Assembly: GCA_049589355.1 (NCBI GenBank)
Contig: JBAWAP010000373.1
Coordinates: forward strand, 1-9,658
From: JBAWAP01 sp049589355
Lineage (GTDB): Bacteria > Chloroflexota > Anaerolineae > VGOG01
DNA: 9,658 nucleotides
Direction of reading: 5' to 3'
In this document: positions 1-4,891 of the stretch, piece after piece
How the letters are laid out: each line of letters opens with the position of its first letter
Position numbering within the stretch: the first letter of the stretch is position 1
The notes under the pieces: model-generated
What the model was told of the DNA's origin: nothing
What the model saw: the letters and a program-made list of their open reading frames with translations, nothing else
Database searches by the model: none
Made by a program: the position numbers and the translations under genes

Positions 1-73
1 CGGACAGACCTCTGCAAGTCTTCCGTCCGTTCAATCCAGTCAGTCCGTTGTAATCGGTTTTTTCAAGCAAGCG

Positions 74-385
74 ATGGTGTATGCTCTACGCTACAATCGC
101 TTTTTGCTGGACGAGGTGTTGAGCGGGCGACCACAAGGGTCGCCTCTACGACCGATTATTCCGTACTGCTTGGCGCGCGATGAAGAAGGACGGCGAATGT
201 TGATTGCATTGCACGATTGGTGGAAGGCAGGCGTCAACGACATCGGCACGCCGCGTCCAGACACCATCTCTCCCATTCCCGAAGGCATCTCGCTGTTGGA
301 AGCCGAACGCATCGCGCGCGAACGCGAGCCAGGCGACGGCTCGCCGCAAAAGAGCGTGGTCGAGCAAATCGAGGCAGTTCTCTAA
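74..385 (+). CDS. Hypothetical protein, possibly 5'-partial
   Basis: A 103-residue product that I do not recognise. The frame is open back to the window edge, so the ATG at 74 may not be the true start and no clear ribosome binding site precedes it. Visible features are a basic, aromatic N-terminus (ALRYNRFLLDEVL), a GRPQGSPLRP stretch at about residues 18-27 that is the translation of a palindromic repeat (see 125-150), a WW pair near residue 50, and a charged helical C-terminus rich in Glu and Arg. There is no signal peptide, membrane segment or catalytic motif. The stop lies only about a dozen bases before an attC-like dyad, the usual position of an integron cassette gene relative to its attC. 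That the ORF is coding is moderately supported by its protein-like composition. Confidence 0.45.
   Translation: MVYALRYNRFLLDEVLSGRPQGSPLRPIIPYCLARDEEGRRMLIALHDWWKAGVNDIGTPRPDTISPIPEGISLLEAERIAREREPGDGSPQKSVVEQIEAVL
125..150 (+). repeat. Short palindromic repeat inserted in frame
   Basis: GGCGACC (126-132) and GGTCGCC (138-144) form a perfect 7-bp stem around a 5-base loop, followed by TCTACG. In this frame it encodes GRPQGSPLRP. Short palindromes of this 'GGGCGACC-ACAA-GGGTCGCC-nCTACG' type are scattered through many environmental genomes and are usually intergenic; here it sits inside an ORF without breaking the frame. The palindrome is directly visible, while its membership of a dispersed family is from memory. 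Confidence 0.55.
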
Positions 386-397
386 AACAGTAGGGCG

Positions 398-522
398 GGC
401 TAACAAGCGGTTGCAGCCGACCGCCTTCGGCGCGGGTATGCGCGGCGCGTCTTGCCTGTGTTTCGCTCTGGTTAGCGTGGCGAGCTTTGCCAGAGTCGGC
501 GGCTGAACCCTGTTCGTTAGCC
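398..522 (+). repeat. attC-like (integron recombination site) imperfect dyad
   Basis: GGCTAAC (398-404) and GTTAGCC (516-522) are perfect inverted outer boxes, matching the R'' and R' positions of an attC site. Inside them, GGTTGCAGCCG (409-419) pairs with CGGCTGAACC (about 500-509) except for one unpaired G at 413, and both sides are separated from the outer boxes by short unpaired spacers. This order (R'', spacer, L'' with one extrahelical base, variable middle, L', spacer, R') and the 125-bp length fit attC sites. Against it, the extrahelical base is G on the top strand where the classical aadA-type site has C, and no integrase gene is in view. It follows an ORF stop by 12 bases, as a cassette attC would. 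It could alternatively be a stand-alone attC relic or an unrelated dispersed repeat. Confidence 0.6.
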
Positions 523-546
523 ACCATCTCTGTGATGTGAAAGGAC

Positions 547-1230
547 ATGGACACAAAGCTCATCGCACGTTATACCATTCGTGAGATCATGGGGATTGTC
601 GTCATGGGCGTGGCTCTGTTCTGGTCAGCCGGGCGGATTGACTGGTGGCCTGCCTGGGCATCTATAGCTGTGATGTTGGCTTGGATCATGGCGACGGCCA
701 TCGTCATCTTCCGCTTCAACCCAGACCTGCTGGCTGAGCGCCTGGGGCCTCGCAAGGGGGCTAAGCCTTGGGACACAGCCATCATGAGCATCCTTGGCCT
801 TACGCAGTTAGTGCGATATATCGTCGCCGGACTTGATCAGCGTTATGGCTGGACGGGCGGCCTTCCCTTAACTGCTCAAATTGCGGCGTTGACTGTGTGT
901 GTCCTGGGCTATGCCCTGGTCGTCTGGGCTACAGCCTCCAACACCTTCTTCTCGCAGATCGTTCGCATACAGTTCGAGCGTGGCCACGCTGTCGTTACAG
1001 GCGGCCCGTACCACTATGTGCGTCATCCGGCATACATCGGCGCGATTCTGTATGAATTGGCCGTGCCAGTCCTGCTCGCTTCTTGGTGGGCTTTAATCGC
1101 CAGCGGATTGAACGCAATCCTGCTCATTCTCCGCACAGCTCTCGAAGACCGCACCTTACAGGCCGAGCTGACTGGCTATGCTGATTATGCTCGTCAGGTG
1201 CGTCATCGTCTGCTACCAGGTATCTGGTAA
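547..1230 (+). CDS. Isoprenylcysteine carboxyl methyltransferase / phospholipid methyltransferase-like membrane protein
   Basis: The 227-residue product has about five hydrophobic segments (roughly residues 14-30, 35-55, 80-95, 108-130 and 168-195). Its C-terminal half carries the hallmark of the ICMT/PEMT family: GGPYHYVRHPAYIGAIL (about 152-168), then an acidic-basic block with EDRTLQAEL and a YADY-RVRHRL-like tail (residues ~200-225). Family members use S-adenosylmethionine to methylate membrane-associated or hydrophobic substrates; the bacterial substrates are mostly unknown, so I give none. AAGGA sits almost against the ATG, closer than ideal, but homologues usually have this length and the next ATG (residue 15) would cut into the first helix. 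It lies 26 bases upstream of an ABC ATPase gene and is probably co-transcribed with it. The family call is firm, the physiological role unknown. Confidence 0.85.
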   Translation: MDTKLIARYTIREIMGIVVMGVALFWSAGRIDWWPAWASIAVMLAWIMATAIVIFRFNPDLLAERLGPRKGAKPWDTAIMSILGLTQLVRYIVAGLDQRYGWTGGLPLTAQIAALTVCVLGYALVVWATASNTFFSQIVRIQFERGHAVVTGGPYHYVRHPAYIGAILYELAVPVLLASWWALIASGLNAILLILRTALEDRTLQAELTGYADYARQVRHRLLPGIW

Positions 1231-1256
1231 TCAATGCGAACTGAAGGATGAGAACC

Positions 1257-2189
1257 ATGACAACAAATGCGATCATCGCCGAAAACCTGACCTACCGGTA
1301 CGGCCAACTGACCGCGGTAGATCACATCAGTTTCAGGGTCGCCGAAGGCGAGATTCTAGGCTTTCTCGGCCCTAACGGCGCGGGCAAGACGACCACGGTC
1401 GGAATGTTGACCGGGCAACTGCACCCCCAGGAGGGACAGGCCACTCTGCTCGGCATGGACGTCTCGCGCACGCCTAAAGCCGTGCAGGCCCAGATCGGCG
1501 TGTGCTTTGAAATTACCAACCTGTACGGGCAGATGACCGCCATCGAAAACCTGAGACTGTTCGCCCAATTGTTCGGCGTCAAAAACCTTGACGTTGACGC
1601 CCTGCTCAGGCGCGTCGGCCTGGACGGGCGCGGCAAAGACCGGGTGGAAGGCTATTCCAAAGGCATGAAGCAGCGTCTCATGGTGGCGCGGGCGCTCGTC
1701 AACCGGCCGCGCATCCTCTTCCTGGACGAACCGACCGAGGGCCTCGATCCCGTCTCGGCGGAGGCCATCCGCAACCTGATCCTGGAAGAAAAGCGGCGCG
1801 GTGTGACCATTTTTCTGACTACGCACGACATGCTCGAAGCCGACAAACTGTCTGACCGGGTGGCCTTTATAAACCAGGGCCAGATCGTCGCCCTGGACAC
1901 GCCCAACAATCTCAAGCAGAAATACGGCAAGCGCATGGTCAAGGCCCAGGTCGCGGGCGGGGATGGAAAACTGGAGAGCCGCGAGATCACGCTCGACACA
2001 CCCGAGACCGCCTTCGATGTTGAGCATGTTATCCTCACTGGTGAAATCACTGAGCGGCAGAAAGATCGCGACACAGGTGAGTGGAAGTACCTTGTTGAGG
2101 GTGAAACCGTTGTCGGTGACTTGGCGGTTGTCGTTGCCAAGCTGAGCATAACCGACAAGCTGGTGATGATTACTGTCTATGTGGTGTGA
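1257..2189 (+). CDS. ABC transporter ATP-binding protein with a foreign DUF4258-like C-terminus (chimera)
   Basis: Start at 1257 rather than the in-frame ATG at 1248: GAAGGA lies 8 bases before 1257 but abuts 1248. The 310-residue product has a complete nucleotide-binding domain: Walker A GPNGAGKTT (about 39-47), a Q-loop position with Glu in place of Gln (CFEITNLY, as in drug-export ATPases of the Rv2688c type), a degenerate signature YSKGMKQRL (~135), Walker B ILFLDEPTEGLDP (~155) and H-loop TTHD. From about residue 253 (base 2013) the sequence changes to FDVEHVILTGEI...VMITVYVV, which resembles the C-terminal two thirds of DUF4258 proteins, and the base composition becomes AT/GT-richer at the same point. 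The usual ABC regulatory C-terminus and the partner permease are both missing. It may therefore be a non-functional transporter part. ATPase call firm; chimera interpretation fairly likely. Confidence 0.85.
   Translation: MTTNAIIAENLTYRYGQLTAVDHISFRVAEGEILGFLGPNGAGKTTTVGMLTGQLHPQEGQATLLGMDVSRTPKAVQAQIGVCFEITNLYGQMTAIENLRLFAQLFGVKNLDVDALLRRVGLDGRGKDRVEGYSKGMKQRLMVARALVNRPRILFLDEPTEGLDPVSAEAIRNLILEEKRRGVTIFLTTHDMLEADKLSDRVAFINQGQIVALDTPNNLKQKYGKRMVKAQVAGGDGKLESREITLDTPETAFDVEHVILTGEITERQKDRDTGEWKYLVEGETVVGDLAVVVAKLSITDKLVMITVYVV
2013..2186 (+). pseudogene. Remnant of a DUF4258 (toxin-like) gene fused in frame to the ABC ATPase
   Basis: The last 58 codons of the ABC gene read as a DUF4258 body: a VILTGEI segment, a charged turn (ERQKDRDTGEW), strand-like KYLVEGETV and VVVAKLS, and a terminal KLVMITVYVV strand that normally ends these small proteins. 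The N-terminal helix of about 20-30 residues expected in DUF4258 is absent, replaced by ABC sequence. The next gene encodes a YgiT-type zinc finger, the usual partner of DUF4258, with only a few bases between, as in an intact pair. This strongly suggests a deletion or recombination that joined the ABC gene to the middle of a DUF4258 gene. The family assignment is from remembered motifs. Confidence 0.6.
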
Positions 2190-2197
2190 GAGAAGAT

Positions 2198-2392
2198 ATG
2201 ATCTGTGATATCTGTGGTCAAGAAGGTGCCCGCGTTCGTCACGTGACGCGTAGTTATGGCCAAGGCGAGGATTTGCTGGTCATCGGGAACATCCCTGTGG
2301 TCAGTTGCCCACATTGCGGGGAGAGTTATCTGACTGCCGAGACGTTGCACGAGATTGAGCGCATCAAACTGCACCGCAAGAGTTTTGCTTAA
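2198..2392 (+). CDS. YgiT/MqsA-type zinc-finger protein (putative antitoxin)
   Basis: A 64-residue protein starting MICDICG with a second cysteine pair in SCPHCGESY (~residues 40-48): the two CxxC knuckles of the YgiT/MqsA N-terminal zinc-binding domain. It then ends in an amphipathic EIERIKLHRKSFA segment. It lacks the DNA-binding helix-turn-helix of full-length MqsA, as is common for the short forms that travel with DUF4258 proteins and are presumed antitoxins. An in-frame GTG at 2186 overlaps the upstream stop, but the ATG at 2198 matches where family members begin. Its partner toxin survives only as the tail of the preceding fused ABC gene, so the protein may be an orphan. Domain call firm, antitoxin role inferred. 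Confidence 0.8.
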   Translation: MICDICGQEGARVRHVTRSYGQGEDLLVIGNIPVVSCPHCGESYLTAETLHEIERIKLHRKSFA

Positions 2393-2472
2393 GAGCGCCC
2401 TGTATCTGTAGCTGGGAGAAGTCAATTGATCGGCGATGGACGGCAGCCGGAGACGACAGGCCGGTTCGACTA

Positions 2473-2510
2473 GTGACACCGCAGGTCAACCTGGCGCTCG
2501 CCAGTGTCAC
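2473..2510. promoter_or_regulatory. Compound dyad upstream of a promoter
   Basis: GTGACAC (2473-2479) pairs with GTGTCAC (2504-2510). Inside are two overlapping perfect palindromes, CAGGT-CA-ACCTG (2482-2493) and CTGGCG-CT-CGCCAG (2491-2504). It ends 7 bases before the -35 box of the promoter serving the small pair at 2568. It could be an operator for an autoregulated toxin-antitoxin pair or a factor-independent stop for the upstream unit, though there is no T-tract, which weakens the terminator reading. Confidence 0.4.
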
Positions 2511-2516
2511 CATCCG

Positions 2517-2545
2517 TTGGCTTTTGGATGATTTTCGACTACAAT
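2517..2545 (+). promoter_or_regulatory. Putative sigma-70-type promoter for the 2568 module
   Basis: TTGGCT (2517-2522), a 17-base spacer and TACAAT (2540-2545) lie 22 bases upstream of the ATG at 2568. A strong ribosome binding site, GGAGAGG (about 2553-2559), follows with 8 bases of spacing. It fits a short leader for the small two- or three-gene operon. Confidence 0.5.
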
Positions 2546-2567
2546 TAAGCTAGGAGAGGGCTGCTCG

Positions 2568-2798
2568 ATGAAATTCACCCAGTACTTTCTCCACACCCGC
2601 CGGCGACCGGACCGCGCCATCATCCGGGACGAATGGATCGAGCGCGTCATCCAACACCCCTTGCGCGAAGAACGGCGGGCCGACGGACGGATACGACGCT
2701 GGGCGCGCATCCCCGAAATGGACAACCGCGCCCTGCGCGTCATCCTGCTCGCAGACGGTGAAACCATCCACAACGCCTTGCTTCGATCGAGACTTTAG
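2568..2798 (+). CDS. Small conserved protein, DUF4258-like fold suspected; C-terminus apparently frameshifted
   Basis: The 76-residue product begins MKFTQYFLHTRRRPDR and contains DEWIERVIQHP, DGRIRRWARI and LRVILLADGETIHNA, the pattern of a small unnamed family that commonly sits directly upstream of DUF2283 genes. The helix-then-strands arrangement resembles DUF4258 toxins. The reading frame ends LLRSRL, whereas the family, as I remember it, ends HNAFFDR-F. The bases at 2782-2805 read FDRDFRE-stop in the neighbouring frame, so a one-base insertion around 2778-2781 probably changed the last residues. It has a good ribosome binding site (GGAGAGG) and a promoter. The DUF2283 gene starts 22 bases later. 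A toxin role is inferred from context only. Confidence 0.7.
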   Translation: MKFTQYFLHTRRRPDRAIIRDEWIERVIQHPLREERRADGRIRRWARIPEMDNRALRVILLADGETIHNALLRSRL

Positions 2799-2820
2799 AG
2801 AGTAAACCAAGGAGCAAGCT

Positions 2821-3024
2821 ATGCGTATCAAATACTTTGCCGACACCGACACCACCCTGGTCGAATTCTCCGACCGGCCGCCGGTCGAGACCCGCGAGCT
2901 CAACGAAAATGTCTACCTCGACCTGGACGCCGACGGGCGCGTCGTCAGCCTGACCATCGAACATGCCCGGCAGACCGCCAGAATGGACGAATTCACCTAT
3001 CAACACATCCCCGCCTACGCATGA
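2821..3024 (+). CDS. DUF2283 domain-containing protein
   Basis: The 67-residue product MRIKYFADTDTTLVEFS... carries the DUF2283 pattern: an N-terminal strand pair with a D-x-D turn, a middle ETRELNENVYLDLDADG, then VVSLTIEHA. AAGGAG lies 7 bases before the ATG. It is the second gene of a tight pair with 2568-2798; such pairs recur in many genomes and are suspected toxin-antitoxin modules, with DUF2283 as the likelier antitoxin. The C-terminus (MDEFTYQHIPAYA) is not recognisable beyond the domain. Its stop overlaps the ATG of a 34-codon ORF. Confidence 0.82.
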   Translation: MRIKYFADTDTTLVEFSDRPPVETRELNENVYLDLDADGRVVSLTIEHARQTARMDEFTYQHIPAYA

Positions 3025-3125
3025 CACCGCCGCCCTACGCTGTGATGTGGAATCAACGAGCCCTATTTGCCTGCCTCGACCGGCTTGTCTGGGCCAACCT
3101 GGAGGATATTGGCTATGGCGACTGA
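3021..3125 (+). CDS. Possible 34-residue ORF translationally coupled to the DUF2283 gene
   Basis: ATGA at 3021-3024 joins the DUF2283 stop to a new start. The 34-codon frame reads MTPPPYAVMWNQRALFAC, then a LDRLVWANLEDIGYGD tail, a protein-like amphipathic composition with no unusual codons. The ending NLEDIGYG resembles the tails of short helical proteins found beside methylase genes, but this likeness is weak. It could be a real small third gene of the module or a remnant of a longer gene. The alternative frame across this stretch (the upstream part of the next ORF) looks less protein-like. Confidence 0.4.
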   Translation: MTPPPYAVMWNQRALFACLDRLVWANLEDIGYGD

Positions 3126-3153
3126 GTGGCCCACTGCGACAGGAGAACAGGAG

Positions 3154-3345
3154 ATGAATAGCGAGCGGGGATTAGAAACGCTGAATTGGGATGAGCTCGA
3201 GCGAGCCGTGGAACGGTTTGTCGTTGCCGATGGCCCTAACACTGGTGACCTGCCAGCCGACGACTTCTTCGCCCTTTTGGCCCGTTTTGAGGCAGATCGC
3301 CGCGAATCTTGCGGGCGCAATAAGATTTCTTGCAGTGCAAGATAA
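3154..3345 (+). CDS. Small hypothetical protein, perhaps truncated at its C-terminus
   Basis: I do not recognise it. From the ATG at 3154 it encodes 63 residues; AGGAGA at 3141-3146 sits 7 bases upstream, which decides this start over upstream in-frame ATGs at 3067 and 3115. The product is acidic and helical: a WDELERAVERFVV segment, then a DLPADDFFALLARFEADR segment. The last residues (CGRNKISCSAR) are encoded inside a strong dyad at 3315-3355 and do not resemble the rest, so the original C-terminus may have been replaced by that element. Confidence 0.4.
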   Translation: MNSERGLETLNWDELERAVERFVVADGPNTGDLPADDFFALLARFEADRRESCGRNKISCSAR

Positions 3346-3355
3346 AATCTTGCGC
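3315..3355. repeat. Strong nested dyad at the left border of repeat R1
   Basis: The inner stem is TCTTGCA-G-TGCAAGA (3328-3342). An alternative outer stem uses GCGCAA (3315-3320) plus AGATTT (3323-3328) against AAATCTTGCGC (3345-3355) with a two-base bulge. AATCTTGCG also occurs once more just outside, at 3305. The structure straddles the end of the small ORF and lies 30 bases before R1. It could be a bidirectional terminator, a recombination hot spot or a small mobile palindrome. Confidence 0.55.
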
Positions 3356-3384
3356 GGCGCGTTTTCGCTGTTCTTCGATGGAAG

Positions 3385-3496
3385 CCACGCGGGTTGCTGG
3401 TTTCACCCCCGCTGCGAGCACGCCCCGCCTCGCTGTGTGGAGGAACCGCCACCAGCACTGATGGAGATCGCACCAGGCATGAGGCCAACTGTATCC
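3385..3496 (+). repeat. Dispersed repeat R1 (copy 1 of 3)
   Basis: R1 shares with copies at 4453 and 5186 a core of GGTTTCACCCCCGCT (here 3399-3413) and GGAGGAACCGCC (3439-3450), with similar sequence between and around them. Against R3 the match continues for more than 100 bases, including GATGGAGAT and ATGAGG-CAACTGT. Its 5' edge has diverged from the other copies by one extra base. It ends 24 bases before the ATG at 3520. Confidence 0.85.
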
Positions 3497-3519
3497 TGAC
3501 TCCTGGCCGTTTCGTGAGC

Positions 3520-3669
3520 ATGGCGGAGGTGGAAGAGGACGACGATCCGTTCGAGGAAAAGATGGAGCGCCTGATGGCGCAGTTGGAGAAGCAGTTTGCG
3601 GAAGGGGTGCAGTTGGAAGCGGCGATCCGGGAAAACCTGGGGTTGCTGTGGGGAACGGAAGGCGGTTAG
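3520..3669 (+). CDS. Small acidic helical hypothetical protein
   Basis: The 49-residue product has an acidic N-terminus (MAEVEEDDDPFEEK), a helix (KMERLMAQLEKQFAEG) and a QLEAAIRENLGLLW tail, the look of a short coiled-coil or antitoxin-like protein. I cannot name a family. The open frame runs further back through repeat R1, but that part merely translates the repeat, so I place the start at 3520; a GTG at 3514 is also possible, and no good ribosome binding site is seen. Its stop overlaps, on the opposite strand, the stop of the NYN gene (shared bases 3666-3669). Confidence 0.5.
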   Translation: MAEVEEDDDPFEEKMERLMAQLEKQFAEGVQLEAAIRENLGLLWGTEGG

Positions 3670-4277
3670 CACCATTCTGCAGGGCGGTGGAGCACAAAAC
3701 CGTCCGGCTTGACCACTTGATCGGGGAATACGCTATTGGATAGAACGTTTGGGCCGATGAAGGTATGAGCGTGAGCAGCGGTCTTGAGTGCGCCAGAAAA
3801 GCGCGCCGGAGGAAAGGCGACGACCACTCGTTTTTGCGGAAAGAGCCGCCGCATCGCCTTTACCGGCCCGACCAGATCACCATCGGCTGAGATGAGTAAG
3901 GCCATGTCCAGATGATCCTGGAAAGCATCGCACATCAGTTCAACGGCGATGTTCACGTCGGTCATCTTTTCGTGATACCCTTCGTAGGTGTGGCCGCACT
4001 GGCGGCACGTGATAGGATTCGAGAGCCAATGGCCATAGAAAATCTGCAAGTCGTTCAGGGTTTGCAGCGCCTCCAGGAAGACAGCCTGCCGTCTTTGTTT
4101 GTCTGGCGGGTGTTTGACAATTGTGGTAAAGTATTTGGTGCCGACCAGGGTTTGGTGAGGTTTCAACAAGCGCCGGGCCATAGACTGGACGTTCAGCCAG
4201 TAGAACCACTTCCACCTTTTGGTGCGCAGGCCGTAGTATAGATTGTAGCCGTCGATGTAAGCGATGACTCGTCGCAC
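3666..4277 (-). CDS. NYN domain (PIN-like) ribonuclease
   Basis: The 203-residue product, starting at GTG on the minus strand, is chosen because AAAGGA lies 6 bases upstream; the longer open frame to 4361 would translate two leader hairpins. It shows the NYN acidic triad region: IAYIDGYNLYYGL (D9), MTDVNIAVEL (D107) and LLISADGDLVGPV (D132, D134). A CRQCGHTYEGYH segment (~91-102) may form a small metal-binding insert just before the second motif, as in a subset of this family. NYN proteins are metal-dependent endoribonucleases of the PIN superfamily, acting in RNA turnover or, in some islands, defence. No partner gene is adjacent on its strand. It lies between repeats R1 and R2 and converges on the 3520 ORF. 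Confidence 0.88.
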   Translation of the reverse strand: MRRVIAYIDGYNLYYGLRTKRWKWFYWLNVQSMARRLLKPHQTLVGTKYFTTIVKHPPDKQRRQAVFLEALQTLNDLQIFYGHWLSNPITCRQCGHTYEGYHEKMTDVNIAVELMCDAFQDHLDMALLISADGDLVGPVKAMRRLFPQKRVVVAFPPARFSGALKTAAHAHTFIGPNVLSNSVFPDQVVKPDGFVLHRPAEWC

Positions 4278-4307
4278 AGGAATTCCTTTGACCGAATAAA
4301 GAGACGA

Positions 4308-4325
4308 CCCACCCTTGCGGGTGGG
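4308..4325 (-). promoter_or_regulatory. Leader hairpin 2 of the NYN transcript
   Basis: CCCACCC (4308-4314), loop TTGC, GGGTGGG (4319-4325): a perfect 7-bp GC stem. On the minus-strand transcript it is followed by a pyrimidine-rich run (TCGTCTCTTT) before the ribosome binding site, so it could work as a weak attenuator as well as a structural leader. Confidence 0.6.
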
Positions 4326-4331
4326 CGTCGG

Positions 4332-4352
4332 CCCGGAGATGCTATCTCCGGG
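4332..4352 (-). promoter_or_regulatory. Leader hairpin 1 of the NYN transcript
   Basis: CCCGGAGAT (4332-4340), loop GCT, ATCTCCGGG (4344-4352): a perfect 9-bp stem placed immediately after the predicted transcription start, about 55 bases upstream of the GTG start codon. With hairpin 2 it fills most of the leader. Confidence 0.65.
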
Positions 4353-4365
4353 GGGGTACAATCAT

Positions 4366-4393
4366 AGTATATCATATTCTTGAAAAAAGTCAA
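4366..4393 (-). promoter_or_regulatory. Promoter of the NYN gene
   Basis: On the minus strand: TTGACT (4393-4388), a 16-base spacer and TATACT (4371-4366), with TG one base before the -10 box (extended -10). Both boxes are close to the sigma-70 consensus. Transcription would start near 4359, just ahead of hairpin 1. Confidence 0.7.
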
Positions 4394-4452
4394 ATGGCTG
4401 ATGAACAGCAACCGGAGCCCAGTTTGGTGATATGAAGGCTTGACTGCTTCCT

Positions 4453-4530
4453 CGATCCTCCACCGGGTTGCAGGTTTCACCCCCGCTTCGACCACGCCTT
4501 GCTGTGCGGAGGAACCGCCACCGGTGCCGG
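4453..4530 (+). repeat. Dispersed repeat R2 (copy 2 of 3, shorter)
   Basis: It shares its left edge CGATCCTCCACCGGG exactly with R3 and the cores GGTTTCACCCCCGCT (4473-4487) and GGAGGAACCGCC (4508-4519). About seven bases present in R1 and R3 between the cores are missing, and similarity stops after about 4530, so it lacks the right 30-40 bases. It ends about 25 bases before the antitoxin ATG. Confidence 0.85.
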
Positions 4531-4555
4531 GGGGAATAGAAGAAAGGAGAAGACG

Positions 4556-4891
4556 ATGAGCATAACACGAGTAGAGGAGATTCAACTTGCGATTGAATCC
4601 TTGCCTGATCAGGAGTACATACGCCTGAGGCAGTGGTTTTCGGAAAGAGACTGGGGAAAATGGGATAGGCAGATTGAGGCGGATTTGGAGTCAGGGAAGC
4701 TGGACTTCTTAATTGAGAAAGCCCTCAAGGGAGTGATCATTGAGTTGGCTCAGGAGAGAAGAGACCTATTCGTTGAGATGATCCTGGAGGCCATCGAAGA
4801 AATCGGTTTGGCGAATGCAATCCGGGAAGGCCGGCAAAATGAATTTGTCAGCGAAGAGAGTATTATAGCGATTCTAGAGGGGCAGGCGTGA
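4556..4891 (+). CDS. Antitoxin, apparently two antitoxin families fused end to end
   Basis: The 111-residue product starts after AAGGAG with 6-base spacing. Residues 1-57 (from VEEIQLAIESLP through ERDWGKWDRQIEAD and SGKLDFLIEKAL) match the common small RelB-like antitoxin that normally stops soon after that motif with a KGKLRDL-like tail. Residues 58-111 (ELAQERRDLFVEMILEAIEE, then IGLANAIREG and a FVSEESIIAILEG ending) match a different family of short antitoxins usually found, with its own start, immediately ahead of a RelE/ParE toxin like the next gene. The toxin start overlaps this stop (GTGA), so the C-terminal half is the cognate part. The fusion idea rests on remembered family layouts. 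The product is presumed to neutralise the toxin and to repress the operon. Confidence 0.8.
   Translation: MSITRVEEIQLAIESLPDQEYIRLRQWFSERDWGKWDRQIEADLESGKLDFLIEKALKGVIIELAQERRDLFVEMILEAIEEIGLANAIREGRQNEFVSEESIIAILEGQA

Noticed and set aside
1..73. End of a preceding gene (a short frame stopping at base 51)
   Set aside because: Only about 16 codons are visible and the sequence looks like low-complexity intergenic DNA; nothing can be supported.
1356..2027. Minus-strand open frame opposite the ABC ATPase
   Set aside because: Antisense shadow of a clear ATPase gene; no domain or ribosome binding site.
3394..3519. N-terminal extension of the 49-residue ORF through repeat R1
   Set aside because: The extra residues are only the translation of the dispersed repeat.
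4278..4361. N-terminal extension of the NYN protein to an upstream ATG
   Set aside because: It would translate both leader hairpins, whereas GTG at 4277 has a well-placed AAAGGA and begins exactly at the NYN domain.
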